A stretch of DNA of 64,000 bases from Nonomuraea thailandensis. Lineage in GTDB: Bacteria > Actinomycetota > Actinomycetes > Streptosporangiales > Streptosporangiaceae. Shown here piece after piece: positions 27,598-35,669 of the stretch. Made by a program: the position numbers and the translations under genes. The DNA lies in assembly GCF_024172165.1 (NCBI RefSeq), contig NZ_JAMZEB010000002.1, positions 3,245,501-3,309,500 on the forward strand. The letters are read 5' to 3'. Numbering within the stretch: position 1 is the first letter of the stretch; each line of letters begins with the position of its first letter. A model generated the notes under the pieces. The model searched no databases. It was not told where the DNA came from and worked only from the letters and a program-made list of their open reading frames with translations.

Positions 27598-28527
27598 ATG
27601 CGACACCTGCGCGCCGCCACCGTGCTGCCCGCGACCGCCCTGGCGATCTCCCTCCTGGGAGGCGGCGCCATGACGACGGGCACGGCCTCGGCCGCGGTGC
27701 CGGTGGCGGGCGTCTCCGGCGAGGCCCGGGTCACGAAGGAGCTGCGGGCGCTGGAGTCCGCCTTCAAGGGGCGCATCGGCGCGTACGCCCTCGACACCGC
27801 CACCGGCAAGACCCTGACGTACCGGGCGGGGGAGCGCTTCCCCATGTTGTCCACGTTCAAGGCGCCCCTGTGCGCGGCCGTCCTGCACCAGGCGCGCACC
27901 CGGCAGCCCGGGCTGATGAGCAGGCACATCAGGTGGACGGCCGCCGACATGAAGCCCAACTCGCCGGTCACCGAGAAGCACGTCAAGGACGGCCTGACCG
28001 TCTCCGAGCTCTGCGTGGCGGCCGTGACCCGGAGCGACGGGACCGCGTCCAACCTGCTGATGAAGCTGATCGGCGGGCCCGGGGGGATGACGGCGTACTT
28101 CCGTACGCTGAAGGACCCGATCTCCCGCATGGACCGCTGGCACCCCGGGCTCAACGACTGGACCCCCAAGGACAGGCGCGACACCACCACGCCCGCGGCC
28201 ATGGCCGGCAACCTGCGGGCGCTCGCGACCGGCACGGCGCTGCACGCCAAGGACCGGGAGCAGCTCGTCGCCTGGCTGCTGGCCGGTAAGGTCGGAGCGG
28301 AGCGCATCCCGGCCGGCCTGCCCAGGAGCTGGACGATCGCCCACAAGACCGGCACCAACTCCGACGGCTTCGGCGGCGGGAACGACATCGCCGTCATCTG
28401 GCCGGAGAAGGGCGGCGCCCCCGTCGTCATGGCCGTCTACACCAACCGGACCCCTGGCCTGCCCGCCGACAACCGGACCATCGCCAGGACCGCGACGATC
28501 CTGGCCCAGGGCCTCGGCAGGCTCTGA
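27598..28527 (+). CDS. Class A beta-lactamase homologue with altered catalytic site
   Basis: A 309-aa exported serine-hydrolase of the class A fold. It has a signal peptide (residues 1-33, ending TGTASAA), nucleophile motif S85-T-F-K88, S146-D147-G148 (SDG, as in mycobacterial BlaC, instead of SDN) and K249-T-G251. The omega-loop position that is Glu166 in class A enzymes is His182 here (MDRWHPGLN), while Asn170 is kept as Asn186. Loss of the Glu should impair deacylation, so it may be a slow beta-lactamase, a penicillin-binding or sensing protein, or use another base. RBS is a weak AAGGACGACGTGAC. Confidence 0.88.
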   Translation: MRHLRAATVLPATALAISLLGGGAMTTGTASAAVPVAGVSGEARVTKELRALESAFKGRIGAYALDTATGKTLTYRAGERFPMLSTFKAPLCAAVLHQARTRQPGLMSRHIRWTAADMKPNSPVTEKHVKDGLTVSELCVAAVTRSDGTASNLLMKLIGGPGGMTAYFRTLKDPISRMDRWHPGLNDWTPKDRRDTTTPAAMAGNLRALATGTALHAKDREQLVAWLLAGKVGAERIPAGLPRSWTIAHKTGTNSDGFGGGNDIAVIWPEKGGAPVVMAVYTNRTPGLPADNRTIARTATILAQGLGRL

Positions 28528-28536
28528 CCTCCCGGA

Positions 28537-29520
28537 TCAGGGACCTGACACGGGCCGGGCGTCCCACCAGTCGAGCACCCGGGTCCCCGACAGGGTCAGC
28601 CACTTCGACGGCTCTCCCTCCGGCACGTCGACCTCGAACCACACCGCCCCCGGCAGCGTGCGGCCCTGCAGCCAGGTGCCGTCCGGCTGCCGGGCGGCCC
28701 GGACGAGCTCGATCGCCTCGGCCATGCGCGGGTCGGGCGGCACGCCGTCGAACAGCGCGGCCCGGCGGAAGTAGTCGGCCGCGTTGAGCACGCTGTAGAA
28801 CCAGCGGAACGGGTAGGCGAAGCGGCCCACCCACGGCGCCACCGGCTCGCCCGTGGACAGGCGGCGCAGGAGCCCGCGCCGCAGCAGGTACTCCTCGCCG
28901 CCGCGCCGGGCGGCCCGCGTCGCGTCCGTGCCCCCGGTCGCGACGTCGTAGGCGAGCAGCCCCTTGAGGGAGTTGAGCGTCGAGTGGAACGACGAGCGCG
29001 TAGAGCCCTCGATCCACTCGCAGTTCCAGCCGCCGTCGGGCAGCCGGTGCTCGACGAACCAATCGACGATGCCGGTGACGGGGGCGCCCAGCCACAGGCC
29101 GTTCTCGACCGTCCAGGCGTTGATGCAGCAGTCGACCTCGCCGTCCCAGTACGGCAGGTCCTCGTACTCCCAGCGGCAGTTCTTGTCCAGCAGCTCGGCC
29201 GTGCCACGCAGGGCGGCGGCGTCGAGGCCCCACTCGCGCAGCGAGTTGAGCGTCCAGGTCGTCGCCGTCCAGGGCTGCGTGTTGTCCTGTGCGCCGTCGA
29301 CGGTCGCGAAGTCGAAGCCGGCGGGGAAGAACGCGCCGCCCGCCCACTGGCCGTCCGGGTCCTGGAGCGCAAGCAGCCGCGCGCCGAAGCCCTCGGTCGC
29401 GACCCTCGCCCGCGTGGCCTCCCAGACCTCGGGCGGCTCGTGCAGCAGGTCCCGCTCGACCTGCCAGCGCAGGGCCGGATCGCTGTCGCGCAGCCACGGG
29501 ATCAGGGCCTCGGTCACCAT
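28537..29520 (-). CDS. Squalene-cyclase-like alpha/alpha toroid protein
   Basis: A 327-aa protein with repeated helical pairs and Trp/Gly-rich turns (LQDPDGQWAGGAFFPAG, EHRLPDGGWNCEWIEG, ARQPDGTWLQGRTL) like the QW repeats of prenyltransferases and terpene cyclases. It lacks the DXDD motif of squalene-hopene cyclases and is half their length, so enzymatic activity is doubtful. It faces the beta-lactamase gene tail to tail with a 9-base gap. Confidence 0.7.
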   Translation of the reverse strand: MVTEALIPWLRDSDPALRWQVERDLLHEPPEVWEATRARVATEGFGARLLALQDPDGQWAGGAFFPAGFDFATVDGAQDNTQPWTATTWTLNSLREWGLDAAALRGTAELLDKNCRWEYEDLPYWDGEVDCCINAWTVENGLWLGAPVTGIVDWFVEHRLPDGGWNCEWIEGSTRSSFHSTLNSLKGLLAYDVATGGTDATRAARRGGEEYLLRRGLLRRLSTGEPVAPWVGRFAYPFRWFYSVLNAADYFRRAALFDGVPPDPRMAEAIELVRAARQPDGTWLQGRTLPGAVWFEVDVPEGEPSKWLTLSGTRVLDWWDARPVSGP

Positions 29521-29566
29521 GATGCGCAGTCTGGCACGGGAAGCGGCCTTCCGGCAGCCCCGTGGC

Positions 29567-29998
29567 TCAGGGCTGCGGGGTGCGCAGCCCGGCCATGATG
29601 CGGTCGAGGGTGGCCAGGTCGCCGGGGTCCAGCGCGAGCAGGGAGCGCGGCGGGCGGGCCAGGATGCGCTCGGCCTCCTCGGCGACCGCGGTCCCGGCCG
29701 GGGTGAGGGTGACGATCTTGCTGCGGCGGTCGCCGGGGGAGACGCTGCGGGTGACGTAACCGCGCTGCTCCAGGTCGTCCACCATCAGCGTGGTGTACGG
29801 CTTGTCGGTCGACAGCTCGGCGGTCAGCTCCCGCATGGTCATCGGCCCGGCCAGCAGCCGGCGCAGCGCCTTGACCCGGAAGAAGCTCATGCCGAGCGTC
29901 TCCGCGACCTCCTTGCGGCGATCCTCCTGGCGCAGGACGAGGTCGTACATGGCGGCCCAGACGCGGGCCACCGCCTCCTGGCCGGGGGTGTCGCTCAT
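29567..29998 (-). CDS. MarR-family transcriptional regulator
   Basis: A 143-aa winged-helix protein (MTMRELTAELSTDKPYTTLM; wing SVSPGDRRSKIVTLTPAG). The ATG shares one base with the stop of the upstream MFS exporter, so the pair is one operon. It probably represses the operon through the palindrome at 31466-31481. Confidence 0.88.
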   Translation of the reverse strand: MSDTPGQEAVARVWAAMYDLVLRQEDRRKEVAETLGMSFFRVKALRRLLAGPMTMRELTAELSTDKPYTTLMVDDLEQRGYVTRSVSPGDRRSKIVTLTPAGTAVAEEAERILARPPRSLLALDPGDLATLDRIMAGLRTPQP

Positions 29999-31476
29999 CA
30001 GGTGTCCGCCGTTCTGTCGGGAGCGTGGGCGAGCCGTTCGGCGGTACGGGCGGCGCTGCGGCGGGCCCAGCCGGTCGTGGTCAGGATACCGAGCAGGACG
30101 ATCGCCAGCCCGCACCCGGCGACGATCCACCAGCCGACATGGCTGGCCGCCGGGAACCCGGTGGCGAACGGGCCCGCGACCGCCGAGGTGACCAGCGCGC
30201 CGATGACCGCGACGCCCAGCGACTGGCCGATCTGGCGGCTGGTGGAGGCCACGGCCGCGGCCACCCCGGCCTGGGCCCGCGGCATGCCGGAGACGGCGGT
30301 GTTGGTGATGGGCGCGTTCACCATGCCGAAGCCCAGGCCGAACAGCACGTACGCGGCCATGAGCTGCCAGGTCGGGGTCTGCGCGGAGAGCCCCGTCATG
30401 ATCAGGCCGCTGGCCGCCATCGTGACCCCGGCCACGAGCAGCGGCACGCGGGGCCCGGCGTTGCCGACGATCCGGCCCGACAGGGGTGCGCAGATCACGG
30501 TCAGCCCGGCCATGGGCAGCGTGTAGAGCCCGGCGTGCAGGGCGGACAGGCCGAGCACGTCCTGGAGGTAGAGGGTGTTGACGAACAGGAAGCCGCCCAG
30601 GGCGGCGAAGGCGCACACGGCGACGACGGTGGCCCCCGTGAACGGCGCGCTGCGGAAGAAGCGCAGATCGATCAGGGGCTCGGCGCGGCGCAGCTCGTAC
30701 GGCACCAGGAGGGCGAGCGCCAGCGCCGCGACCGCGAAGCAGCCCAGCGTCCGCGGCGACCCCCAGCCGGCCGCCGGGGCCTCGATGAAGGCGTACGTCA
30801 GCGTGGCCAGCAGCACGATGACCAGCACCTGCCCGGCCGGGTCCACCCGGCGCGGGCGCGGTGCGCGCGATTCCGGCACGAACAGCGCGCACAGCACGAA
30901 CGCGGCCACTCCCACCGGGATGTTGATCCAGAAGATCGCCTGCCAGCCGACCGACCCGACCAGCGCCCCGCCGACCAGCGGGCCGAGCGCCATGCTCACG
31001 CCGACCACGCCGCCCCACACGCCGATGGCCCGCGCCCGCTCGCGCGGCTCGGTGAAGGTGTTCGTGATGATCGACATGGCGACGGGGTTGAGCATGGAGC
31101 CGCCGACGGCCTGCAGCGCCCGCGCCGCGATCAGCCAGGGGAGGCTGGGGGCCAGCGAGCACATGACGGAGCCGAGCGTGAACAGCACCAGGCCTGTCTG
31201 GAACGTGCGCCGGCGGCCGACGCGGTCGCCGGTGGAGCCGGCCAGCATGAGCAGGCTCGCCAGCACCACCGTGTACGCGTCGATGACCCACTGCAGACCG
31301 GAGACGGAGGCGTTCAGGTCGCGGCGGATGGCGGGCAACGCGATGTTCACGATCGTGTTGTCCAGACCGACGATGAACAGGCTCATGCAGCAGATGGCCA
31401 GGATGAGCATCCGCCGGCGGGGGCTGAGCGCGGGGGTGGCCGCCGGCGGGGTGGTCGCCGGGCTGGTTATAGACAT
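29998..31476 (-). CDS. MFS drug transporter, EmrB/QacA (DHA2) type
   Basis: A 492-aa protein with 14 hydrophobic segments and classic motifs: FIVGLDNTIVNIALPAI in helix 1, GSTGDRVGRRRTFQ (motif A), and GVVGVSMALGPLVGGAL (motif C of antiporters). It is a proton-driven exporter of unknown drugs. The predicted -10 box lies seven bases before the ATG, so the message is probably leaderless. It is co-transcribed with the MarR gene. Confidence 0.92.
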   Translation of the reverse strand: MSITSPATTPPAATPALSPRRRMLILAICCMSLFIVGLDNTIVNIALPAIRRDLNASVSGLQWVIDAYTVVLASLLMLAGSTGDRVGRRRTFQTGLVLFTLGSVMCSLAPSLPWLIAARALQAVGGSMLNPVAMSIITNTFTEPRERARAIGVWGGVVGVSMALGPLVGGALVGSVGWQAIFWINIPVGVAAFVLCALFVPESRAPRPRRVDPAGQVLVIVLLATLTYAFIEAPAAGWGSPRTLGCFAVAALALALLVPYELRRAEPLIDLRFFRSAPFTGATVVAVCAFAALGGFLFVNTLYLQDVLGLSALHAGLYTLPMAGLTVICAPLSGRIVGNAGPRVPLLVAGVTMAASGLIMTGLSAQTPTWQLMAAYVLFGLGFGMVNAPITNTAVSGMPRAQAGVAAAVASTSRQIGQSLGVAVIGALVTSAVAGPFATGFPAASHVGWWIVAGCGLAIVLLGILTTTGWARRSAARTAERLAHAPDRTADT

Positions 31477-31481
31477 ATAAC
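31466..31481. promoter_or_regulatory. Operator palindrome over the MFS start codon
   Basis: GTTATA-gaca-TATAAC is a perfect 6-bp inverted repeat spanning the ATG (31476-31474). A MarR dimer here would block transcription of the exporter/MarR operon. Confidence 0.6.
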
Positions 31482-31482
31482 G

Positions 31483-31512
31483 ATTATATTCGCATAACTA
31501 ATGATCTGTCCG
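31483..31512 (-). promoter_or_regulatory. Promoter of the MFS/MarR operon, leaderless
   Basis: On the minus strand a consensus TATAAT (31488-31483) follows CGGACA (31512-31507) at 18 bases. Transcription would start at or next to the A of the ATG at 31476. Confidence 0.6.
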
Positions 31513-31520
31513 ATCGGGGG

Positions 31521-32087
31521 TCACATCTGACCCCCGATCGCATGGCCCGCGCCCGGGTGGGGCCGTCGTGGTGGCGGCGTGCCGCGGCTGTCCGGGCGGT
31601 GCTCGAAGTGCCACCACTCGTTGTCGTAGATGCGGTAGAGGTCGTGGCGGGCGCCGTGCTCCTCCAGCCAGCGCGCGCCTTCGTGCGGGCGCACGTCCAG
31701 CGCGATGCCCCTGACGTGCGGGGATTCCGCCGCCGGCAGCACGAGCATGCGCGCCGAGGCCGGGGAGCCCGAGCGCCGCACCTCCTCGTCGAACATCCGC
31801 TGCTGGACATGGGGATCGCGGTATCCCGAGGTGAGGCCGATGAGCTGGCCGTGACGCCACAGCGCCTCGGTGCGCGCCGCGGTGAACGCCGCCAGGGCGC
31901 CGTCCGTGAGCCCGGTGAGATCCTCGGCGGGGAACCGCATCCGTAACGCCCAGCCGCAGGCCAGCTCCAGGGCGCGGCCGGGACGGCGGGCGAACGCCAC
32001 GGGCAGCAGGAGCACCGCGAGCACCAGCGTGACCACGGCGAACAGCCGGTCCCGGGGCCGAGGTGGGATGGTGCGTGGTTCGTTCAT
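31521..32087 (-). CDS. Membrane-anchored D,D-carboxypeptidase, VanY/M15B family
   Basis: A 188-aa protein with one N-terminal membrane anchor (LFAVVTLVLAVLLLPVAFA) and an extracytoplasmic M15 domain. Zinc and catalytic residues are visible: GLTSGYRDP, SPHVRGIALDV (H and D ligands) and NEWWHFEH (E-x-W-H). Such enzymes trim the terminal D-Ala of cell-wall precursors. ATG 32087 is chosen as the start of the anchor. It is divergent from a two-component system with a shared inverted repeat in between. Confidence 0.85.
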   Translation of the reverse strand: MNEPRTIPPRPRDRLFAVVTLVLAVLLLPVAFARRPGRALELACGWALRMRFPAEDLTGLTDGALAAFTAARTEALWRHGQLIGLTSGYRDPHVQQRMFDEEVRRSGSPASARMLVLPAAESPHVRGIALDVRPHEGARWLEEHGARHDLYRIYDNEWWHFEHRPDSRGTPPPRRPHPGAGHAIGGQM

Positions 32088-32130
32088 GCCGAATACGATT
32101 GGCGCCGAATGTGCGTGCGTCGTCAGCCGC

Positions 32131-32188
32131 ATGTCATGGTTTCTCGACGGCGGCCACCGCGGGCAGGACCGTGACACAACCATGACAT
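32131..32188. promoter_or_regulatory. 11-bp inverted repeat between vanY-like gene and response regulator
   Basis: ATGTCATGGTT (32131-32141) is repeated as its exact complement AACCATGACAT (32178-32188), 36 bases apart. Placed in the divergent promoter region, these are candidate half-sites for the adjacent response regulator. Confidence 0.6.
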
Positions 32189-32261
32189 GGCGCGGACGAG
32201 ACGGGGACACGGCAGGCCGACAGTGGTCGGGGTGGACGGCGGGCGAGTTACGGAGCGTGTG

Positions 32262-32948
32262 GTGAAACGCGGCGTGTCGCGAGTGTTGCTGATCGAGGAC
32301 GACCCGGCTGTGCGGGAGGGGCTGGAGCTGGCCCTGACCCGGCACGGGCACGGGGTGCGGGCGGTGGAGTCGGGAGAGCAGGGCCTGGACCGGATGCGTA
32401 CGGACCTGCCCGACGTCGTCGTGCTCGACCTGATGCTGCCCGGCATCGACGGCTTCGAGGTCTGCCGCCGCATCCGCGCCGCCGGTGAGACGCCGATCAT
32501 CATGCTGACCGCGCGCGGCGACGACATGGACGTGGTGGCCGGGCTGGAGGCCGGCGCCGACGACTACGTGGTCAAGCCGGTGCAGCCCAGGGTGCTGGAG
32601 GCGCGCATCCGCGCGGTGCTCAGGCGGATCGGCCGGGACCAGGCCGAGCTGGAGCGGCACGGCGACCTGACCATCGACCGCGCCGGGCTGGTGGTCAGCA
32701 AGAGCGGCGCGCCGGTCAGCCTCGCCCCGACCGAGCTGCGCCTGCTCCTGGAGCTGTCCGGCACGCCGGGCCGGGTGCACAGCCGCCAGCAACTGCTGGA
32801 GTCGGTGTGGGAGCACGGGTACTTCGGCGACTCGCGGCTGGTGGACGCGTGCGTGCAGCGGTTGCGCGCCAAGATCGAGGACGACTCGGCGGCCCCCGTC
32901 TACGTGCAGACGGTGCGTGGGTTCGGGTACCGGTTCGGGCCGGTGTGA
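32262..32948 (+). CDS. OmpR/PhoB-family response regulator
   Basis: A 228-aa protein. The receiver domain has acidic pocket IEDD, phospho-acceptor Asp56 (VVLDLMLPG), the Thr of MLTARG and Lys in VVKPVQP. The C-terminal winged helix has LAPTELRLLLELSG and ACVQRLRAKIEDD with the end VRGFGYRFG. GTG starts at 32262 or 32259 follow CGGAG. It is operonic with the kinase and lipoprotein genes; targets probably include the divergent VanY-like gene. Confidence 0.9.
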   Translation: MKRGVSRVLLIEDDPAVREGLELALTRHGHGVRAVESGEQGLDRMRTDLPDVVVLDLMLPGIDGFEVCRRIRAAGETPIIMLTARGDDMDVVAGLEAGADDYVVKPVQPRVLEARIRAVLRRIGRDQAELERHGDLTIDRAGLVVSKSGAPVSLAPTELRLLLELSGTPGRVHSRQQLLESVWEHGYFGDSRLVDACVQRLRAKIEDDSAAPVYVQTVRGFGYRFGPV

Positions 32949-32955
32949 GCCGCCG

Positions 32956-34386
32956 GTGACACCATGGCCGAACCTGGGGCTGCGTGCCCGGCTGCTGTCC
33001 GCCTTCGCGCTGCTGTGCGTGGTCACCGCGGCGGCGGTGGCCGGCGGGATGTACGTCCAGGCCCGCAACGACATCCTGCAGCGGACCCAGGACGCGGCGG
33101 TCCAGTCGATGAGAAGCCGCCTGGAGACGGTCTTCCCGCTGCGGAACCCCGAGCCGGGGCCGGCCGAGCTCGACGAGATCGCCGATTCCGTGACCGAGGC
33201 CGACGTCTCCGCCGTCGCCCTCTTCCACGAGGAGCGCTCACCGGCCGGCTTCGAGACGGAGGCGATCTCACAGGGGCTGCGGCGGGCGGTGGCCCGCGGC
33301 GAGTTCGCGTGGCAGCGCATCATGTGGCGGGGCGTCCCCGTCCTGATCATCGGTGCGCCGTTGTTGATCGTCGAGCCGGACCAGATGACGCGGTTGTCCG
33401 GCATCGAGGTCTACACCGCGCGCAGCCTGGATCCCGAGCAGCGCAGCATCGACCAGCTCGCCGCCTGGGCCTGGCTCATCGGCGGGGCGGCCCTGGGATT
33501 CGCGGTGGTCCTGGCGTCGCTGGCCACCCGTGGCGTGCTGCGCCCGGTGCGCGAGCTCGGCCGGGCGGCACGCCTGCTGGGCCAGGGCGAGATGCGGACC
33601 AGGGTCGAGGTCCACGGCTCCGACGAGCTCGCCGACGTGGCGCGCACGTTCAACGACACCGCGGCGGAGCTGGAACGGCACGTCAAGCAGTTGCGCGCGA
33701 TGGAGGCCGACGCCCGCCGGTTCGTCGCCGACGTGTCCCACGAGCTGCGCACCCCGCTGGCCGCGCTCGCCGCGGTCGCCGACGTCCTCGACGAGGAGGC
33801 GGAGGCGCTGCCCGAGCCCGCCGGCCGGGCCGCCCGGCTGGTCAGCCAGGAGACGCTCAACCTCACCGGGCTGGTCAACGACCTCATCGAGATCAGCAGG
33901 TTCGACTCCGGCGTCGCCGCCCTCGCGCTGAACGAGGTCGACGTGGCCGAGCTGGTACGCGCCACCCTGCGTGCCCGGGGCTGGACGGAGCCGGTGCGGG
34001 CGGACCTGCCGTCCGGGGTGACGGCCCGGCTCGACCCGCGCCGGGTGGACGTCATCCTCGCGAACCTGGTCGGCAACGCCCTGCGCCACGGCGAGCCGCC
34101 GGTGTCGGTACGGGTGTCCGCCGAGCCGCACTGGATCGCCTTCGAGGTCCGCGACCACGGGCCCGGCCTGGACGAGGCGGTGCTGCCGCACGTGTTCGAC
34201 CGGTTCTACAAGGCCAGCGCCGCCAGGGCCAGGTCCGAGGGCAGCGGCCTCGGCCTCGCCATCGCCCGGGAGAACGCGCTCCTGCACCGGGGCGACCTCA
34301 CCGTCACCAACGCCCCGGACGGCGGCGCCGTCTTCACGCTGCGCCTGCCGCGCCGGTCGGACGATCCGGACGGAGGCGCCGAGTGA
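32956..34386 (+). CDS. Sensor histidine kinase
   Basis: A 476-aa membrane kinase. An N-terminal membrane helix (LLSAFALLCVVTAAAVAGG), an extracytoplasmic sensor of about 130 residues, and a second helix (AWAWLIGGAALGFAVVLAS) lead to a HAMP segment, then the H-box FVADVSHELRTPL (His near 262), N-box ILANLVGNALRHG, G1 DHGPGLD and G2 GSGLGLAIARE. GTG 32956 is chosen as the first in-frame start after the regulator stop. The envelope location fits a cell-wall stress sensor. Confidence 0.9.
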   Translation: MTPWPNLGLRARLLSAFALLCVVTAAAVAGGMYVQARNDILQRTQDAAVQSMRSRLETVFPLRNPEPGPAELDEIADSVTEADVSAVALFHEERSPAGFETEAISQGLRRAVARGEFAWQRIMWRGVPVLIIGAPLLIVEPDQMTRLSGIEVYTARSLDPEQRSIDQLAAWAWLIGGAALGFAVVLASLATRGVLRPVRELGRAARLLGQGEMRTRVEVHGSDELADVARTFNDTAAELERHVKQLRAMEADARRFVADVSHELRTPLAALAAVADVLDEEAEALPEPAGRAARLVSQETLNLTGLVNDLIEISRFDSGVAALALNEVDVAELVRATLRARGWTEPVRADLPSGVTARLDPRRVDVILANLVGNALRHGEPPVSVRVSAEPHWIAFEVRDHGPGLDEAVLPHVFDRFYKASAARARSEGSGLGLAIARENALLHRGDLTVTNAPDGGAVFTLRLPRRSDDPDGGAE

Positions 34387-34904
34387 GGCCCCGCCTCCCC
34401 TGCCGCGTGCTCGCCGCCGGCCTCGTCTGGCTCGTCGCCGTGACCGGCTGCGGCGTGCGGCCCAGCGACGTCATCGAGGCCGGCGACCCGCCGAGCGGAC
34501 GCCTCGCACCCACCTGGGAGGCCAGCCTCTACCTGGTGCGCAACGGCCGGCTCAGCGTGGTGAACCGGCCGGGCCCCCCGCTGTCCCCGGCGGACACGCT
34601 GACGCTGCTGGCCGCCGGTCCGTTGTCGAGAGAGAAGGCACGCGGGCTCACCACCGAAGTCCCGGCCGGAGCCGGCCCGTTCTCGGTGTCCGTCGAGCCG
34701 CCCGGCCACGTGGTGGTGACGCTGTCCACCCCGCTCGGCGAGCTGCCCGGCATGGCCGTCGACCAGATCGTGTGCACGGCCGCCGCCACGGTGCCGGACG
34801 GCCCCGCCCAGGTCACCGTCGTCGGTGCAGGGCAGAGCACCGGCCCCCGGCACTGCCCCCGGCGCACCGGTGGCGGCCCGGAGGCCCCCGGCGACATCGA
34901 GTGA
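34383..34904 (+). CDS. Small lipoprotein, GerMN-like
   Basis: A 173-aa exported protein. The signal ends in a lipobox (LVAVTGCGV), so it should be lipid-anchored outside the membrane. The mature part (ADTLTLLAAGPLSREKARGL, then VSVEPPGHVVVTLSTPLGEL) resembles the GerMN/sporulation lipoprotein fold. GTG 34383 overlaps the kinase stop by four bases. As third gene of the two-component operon it may tune the sensor, as CseA-type lipoproteins do in other actinomycetes (inference). Confidence 0.75.
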   Translation: MRPRLPCRVLAAGLVWLVAVTGCGVRPSDVIEAGDPPSGRLAPTWEASLYLVRNGRLSVVNRPGPPLSPADTLTLLAAGPLSREKARGLTTEVPAGAGPFSVSVEPPGHVVVTLSTPLGELPGMAVDQIVCTAAATVPDGPAQVTVVGAGQSTGPRHCPRRTGGGPEAPGDIE

Positions 34905-34912
34905 TGGAAGGG

Positions 34913-35551
34913 TCAGTCGTCGCCCGGCTCCACCGCGGGAGCGAGCTGCAGCGGTGCGGCGGTCCCGGCGGCGAGCTCGCGCCCCCGGCCCAGCGTGTAC
35001 TCCAGCTGCCTGGCCAGCTGCGGCAGGGTCGCCGGCGGCAGGTACGCCTCGGCGCCGGCGTCGAGCAGCCGGCGGACCGGGCCGTGGTAGTCGACCCCGA
35101 GCTCGCGGTCCTCGATCTCGGTCACGATGACGCGCGCCTTCGGGAACAGCAACCGCAGCCTTCCGATCAGCTGCGGGCTGGCCGGGGGCACCAGCAGCAC
35201 GTCGGCCGTAGCCGGAGCCACGTGCATGTCGAGCACCACGTAGTCCGCGCCGAGCTGGGTGGACAGCGCCACCCGGGCCGCGGCCGACAGCTCCATCGCG
35301 GTGGCCACGACCGTCATGCTCTCGTGGTCCGCCGGCGCCTGCCCGGGCTCCTCGGCCGGCGTCTCGCGATCGACGACGGCCCCCTGCACCACGTCCACGG
35401 TGCTGGAGACCGTCGCCATCGGCCCGCCGTCCCGTGTGATGACCAGGTGCTCGCCGGGCTCCAGCCCGTCGATGAGCGCCACGACGTCTTCGGGAAGGCG
35501 GGTGACGTCGATGCGCTGCGCGGGGCGGGCGGCGCGCTTGCGAGTGATCAC
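34913..35551 (-). CDS. Hypothetical protein with Phd-like start and receiver-like end
   Basis: A 212-aa soluble protein. GTG 35551 is chosen because GGAAGGA precedes it. Residues 12-50 (LIDGLEPGEHLVITRDGGPMA) resemble the beta-hairpin of Phd/YefM antitoxins. Residues 110-195 (YVVLDMHVAPATADVLLVPP, then KARVIVTEIEDRELGV) look like an alpha/beta domain related to response-regulator receivers but without a clear phosphorylation pocket. No toxin partner lies beside it. It shares the upstream region with the divergent TetR gene. Function unknown. Confidence 0.6.
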   Translation of the reverse strand: MITRKRAARPAQRIDVTRLPEDVVALIDGLEPGEHLVITRDGGPMATVSSTVDVVQGAVVDRETPAEEPGQAPADHESMTVVATAMELSAAARVALSTQLGADYVVLDMHVAPATADVLLVPPASPQLIGRLRLLFPKARVIVTEIEDRELGVDYHGPVRRLLDAGAEAYLPPATLPQLARQLEYTLGRGRELAAGTAAPLQLAPAVEPGDD

Positions 35552-35646
35552 AGGTGTCCTTCCTGACGCTGTGATCCTGTTGGACGTCGTCAGCCGATCA
35601 ATGGTTCGAGGCCGTTGCGCCCCGCGTCGCCGGGCTCGGGTAGTAG

Positions 35647-35658
35647 ACGACCGGTCGT
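35647..35658. promoter_or_regulatory. TetR operator upstream of the tetR gene
   Basis: ACGACCGGTCGT is a perfect 12-bp palindrome within the 18-base stretch TAGACGACCGGTCGTAAA. The same core recurs at 37478-37495 ahead of the dehydrogenase operon. It abuts a possible -10 (TAAACT, 35658-35663), so it would serve autoregulation. Confidence 0.75.
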
Positions 35659-35669
35659 AAACTGCTGAT

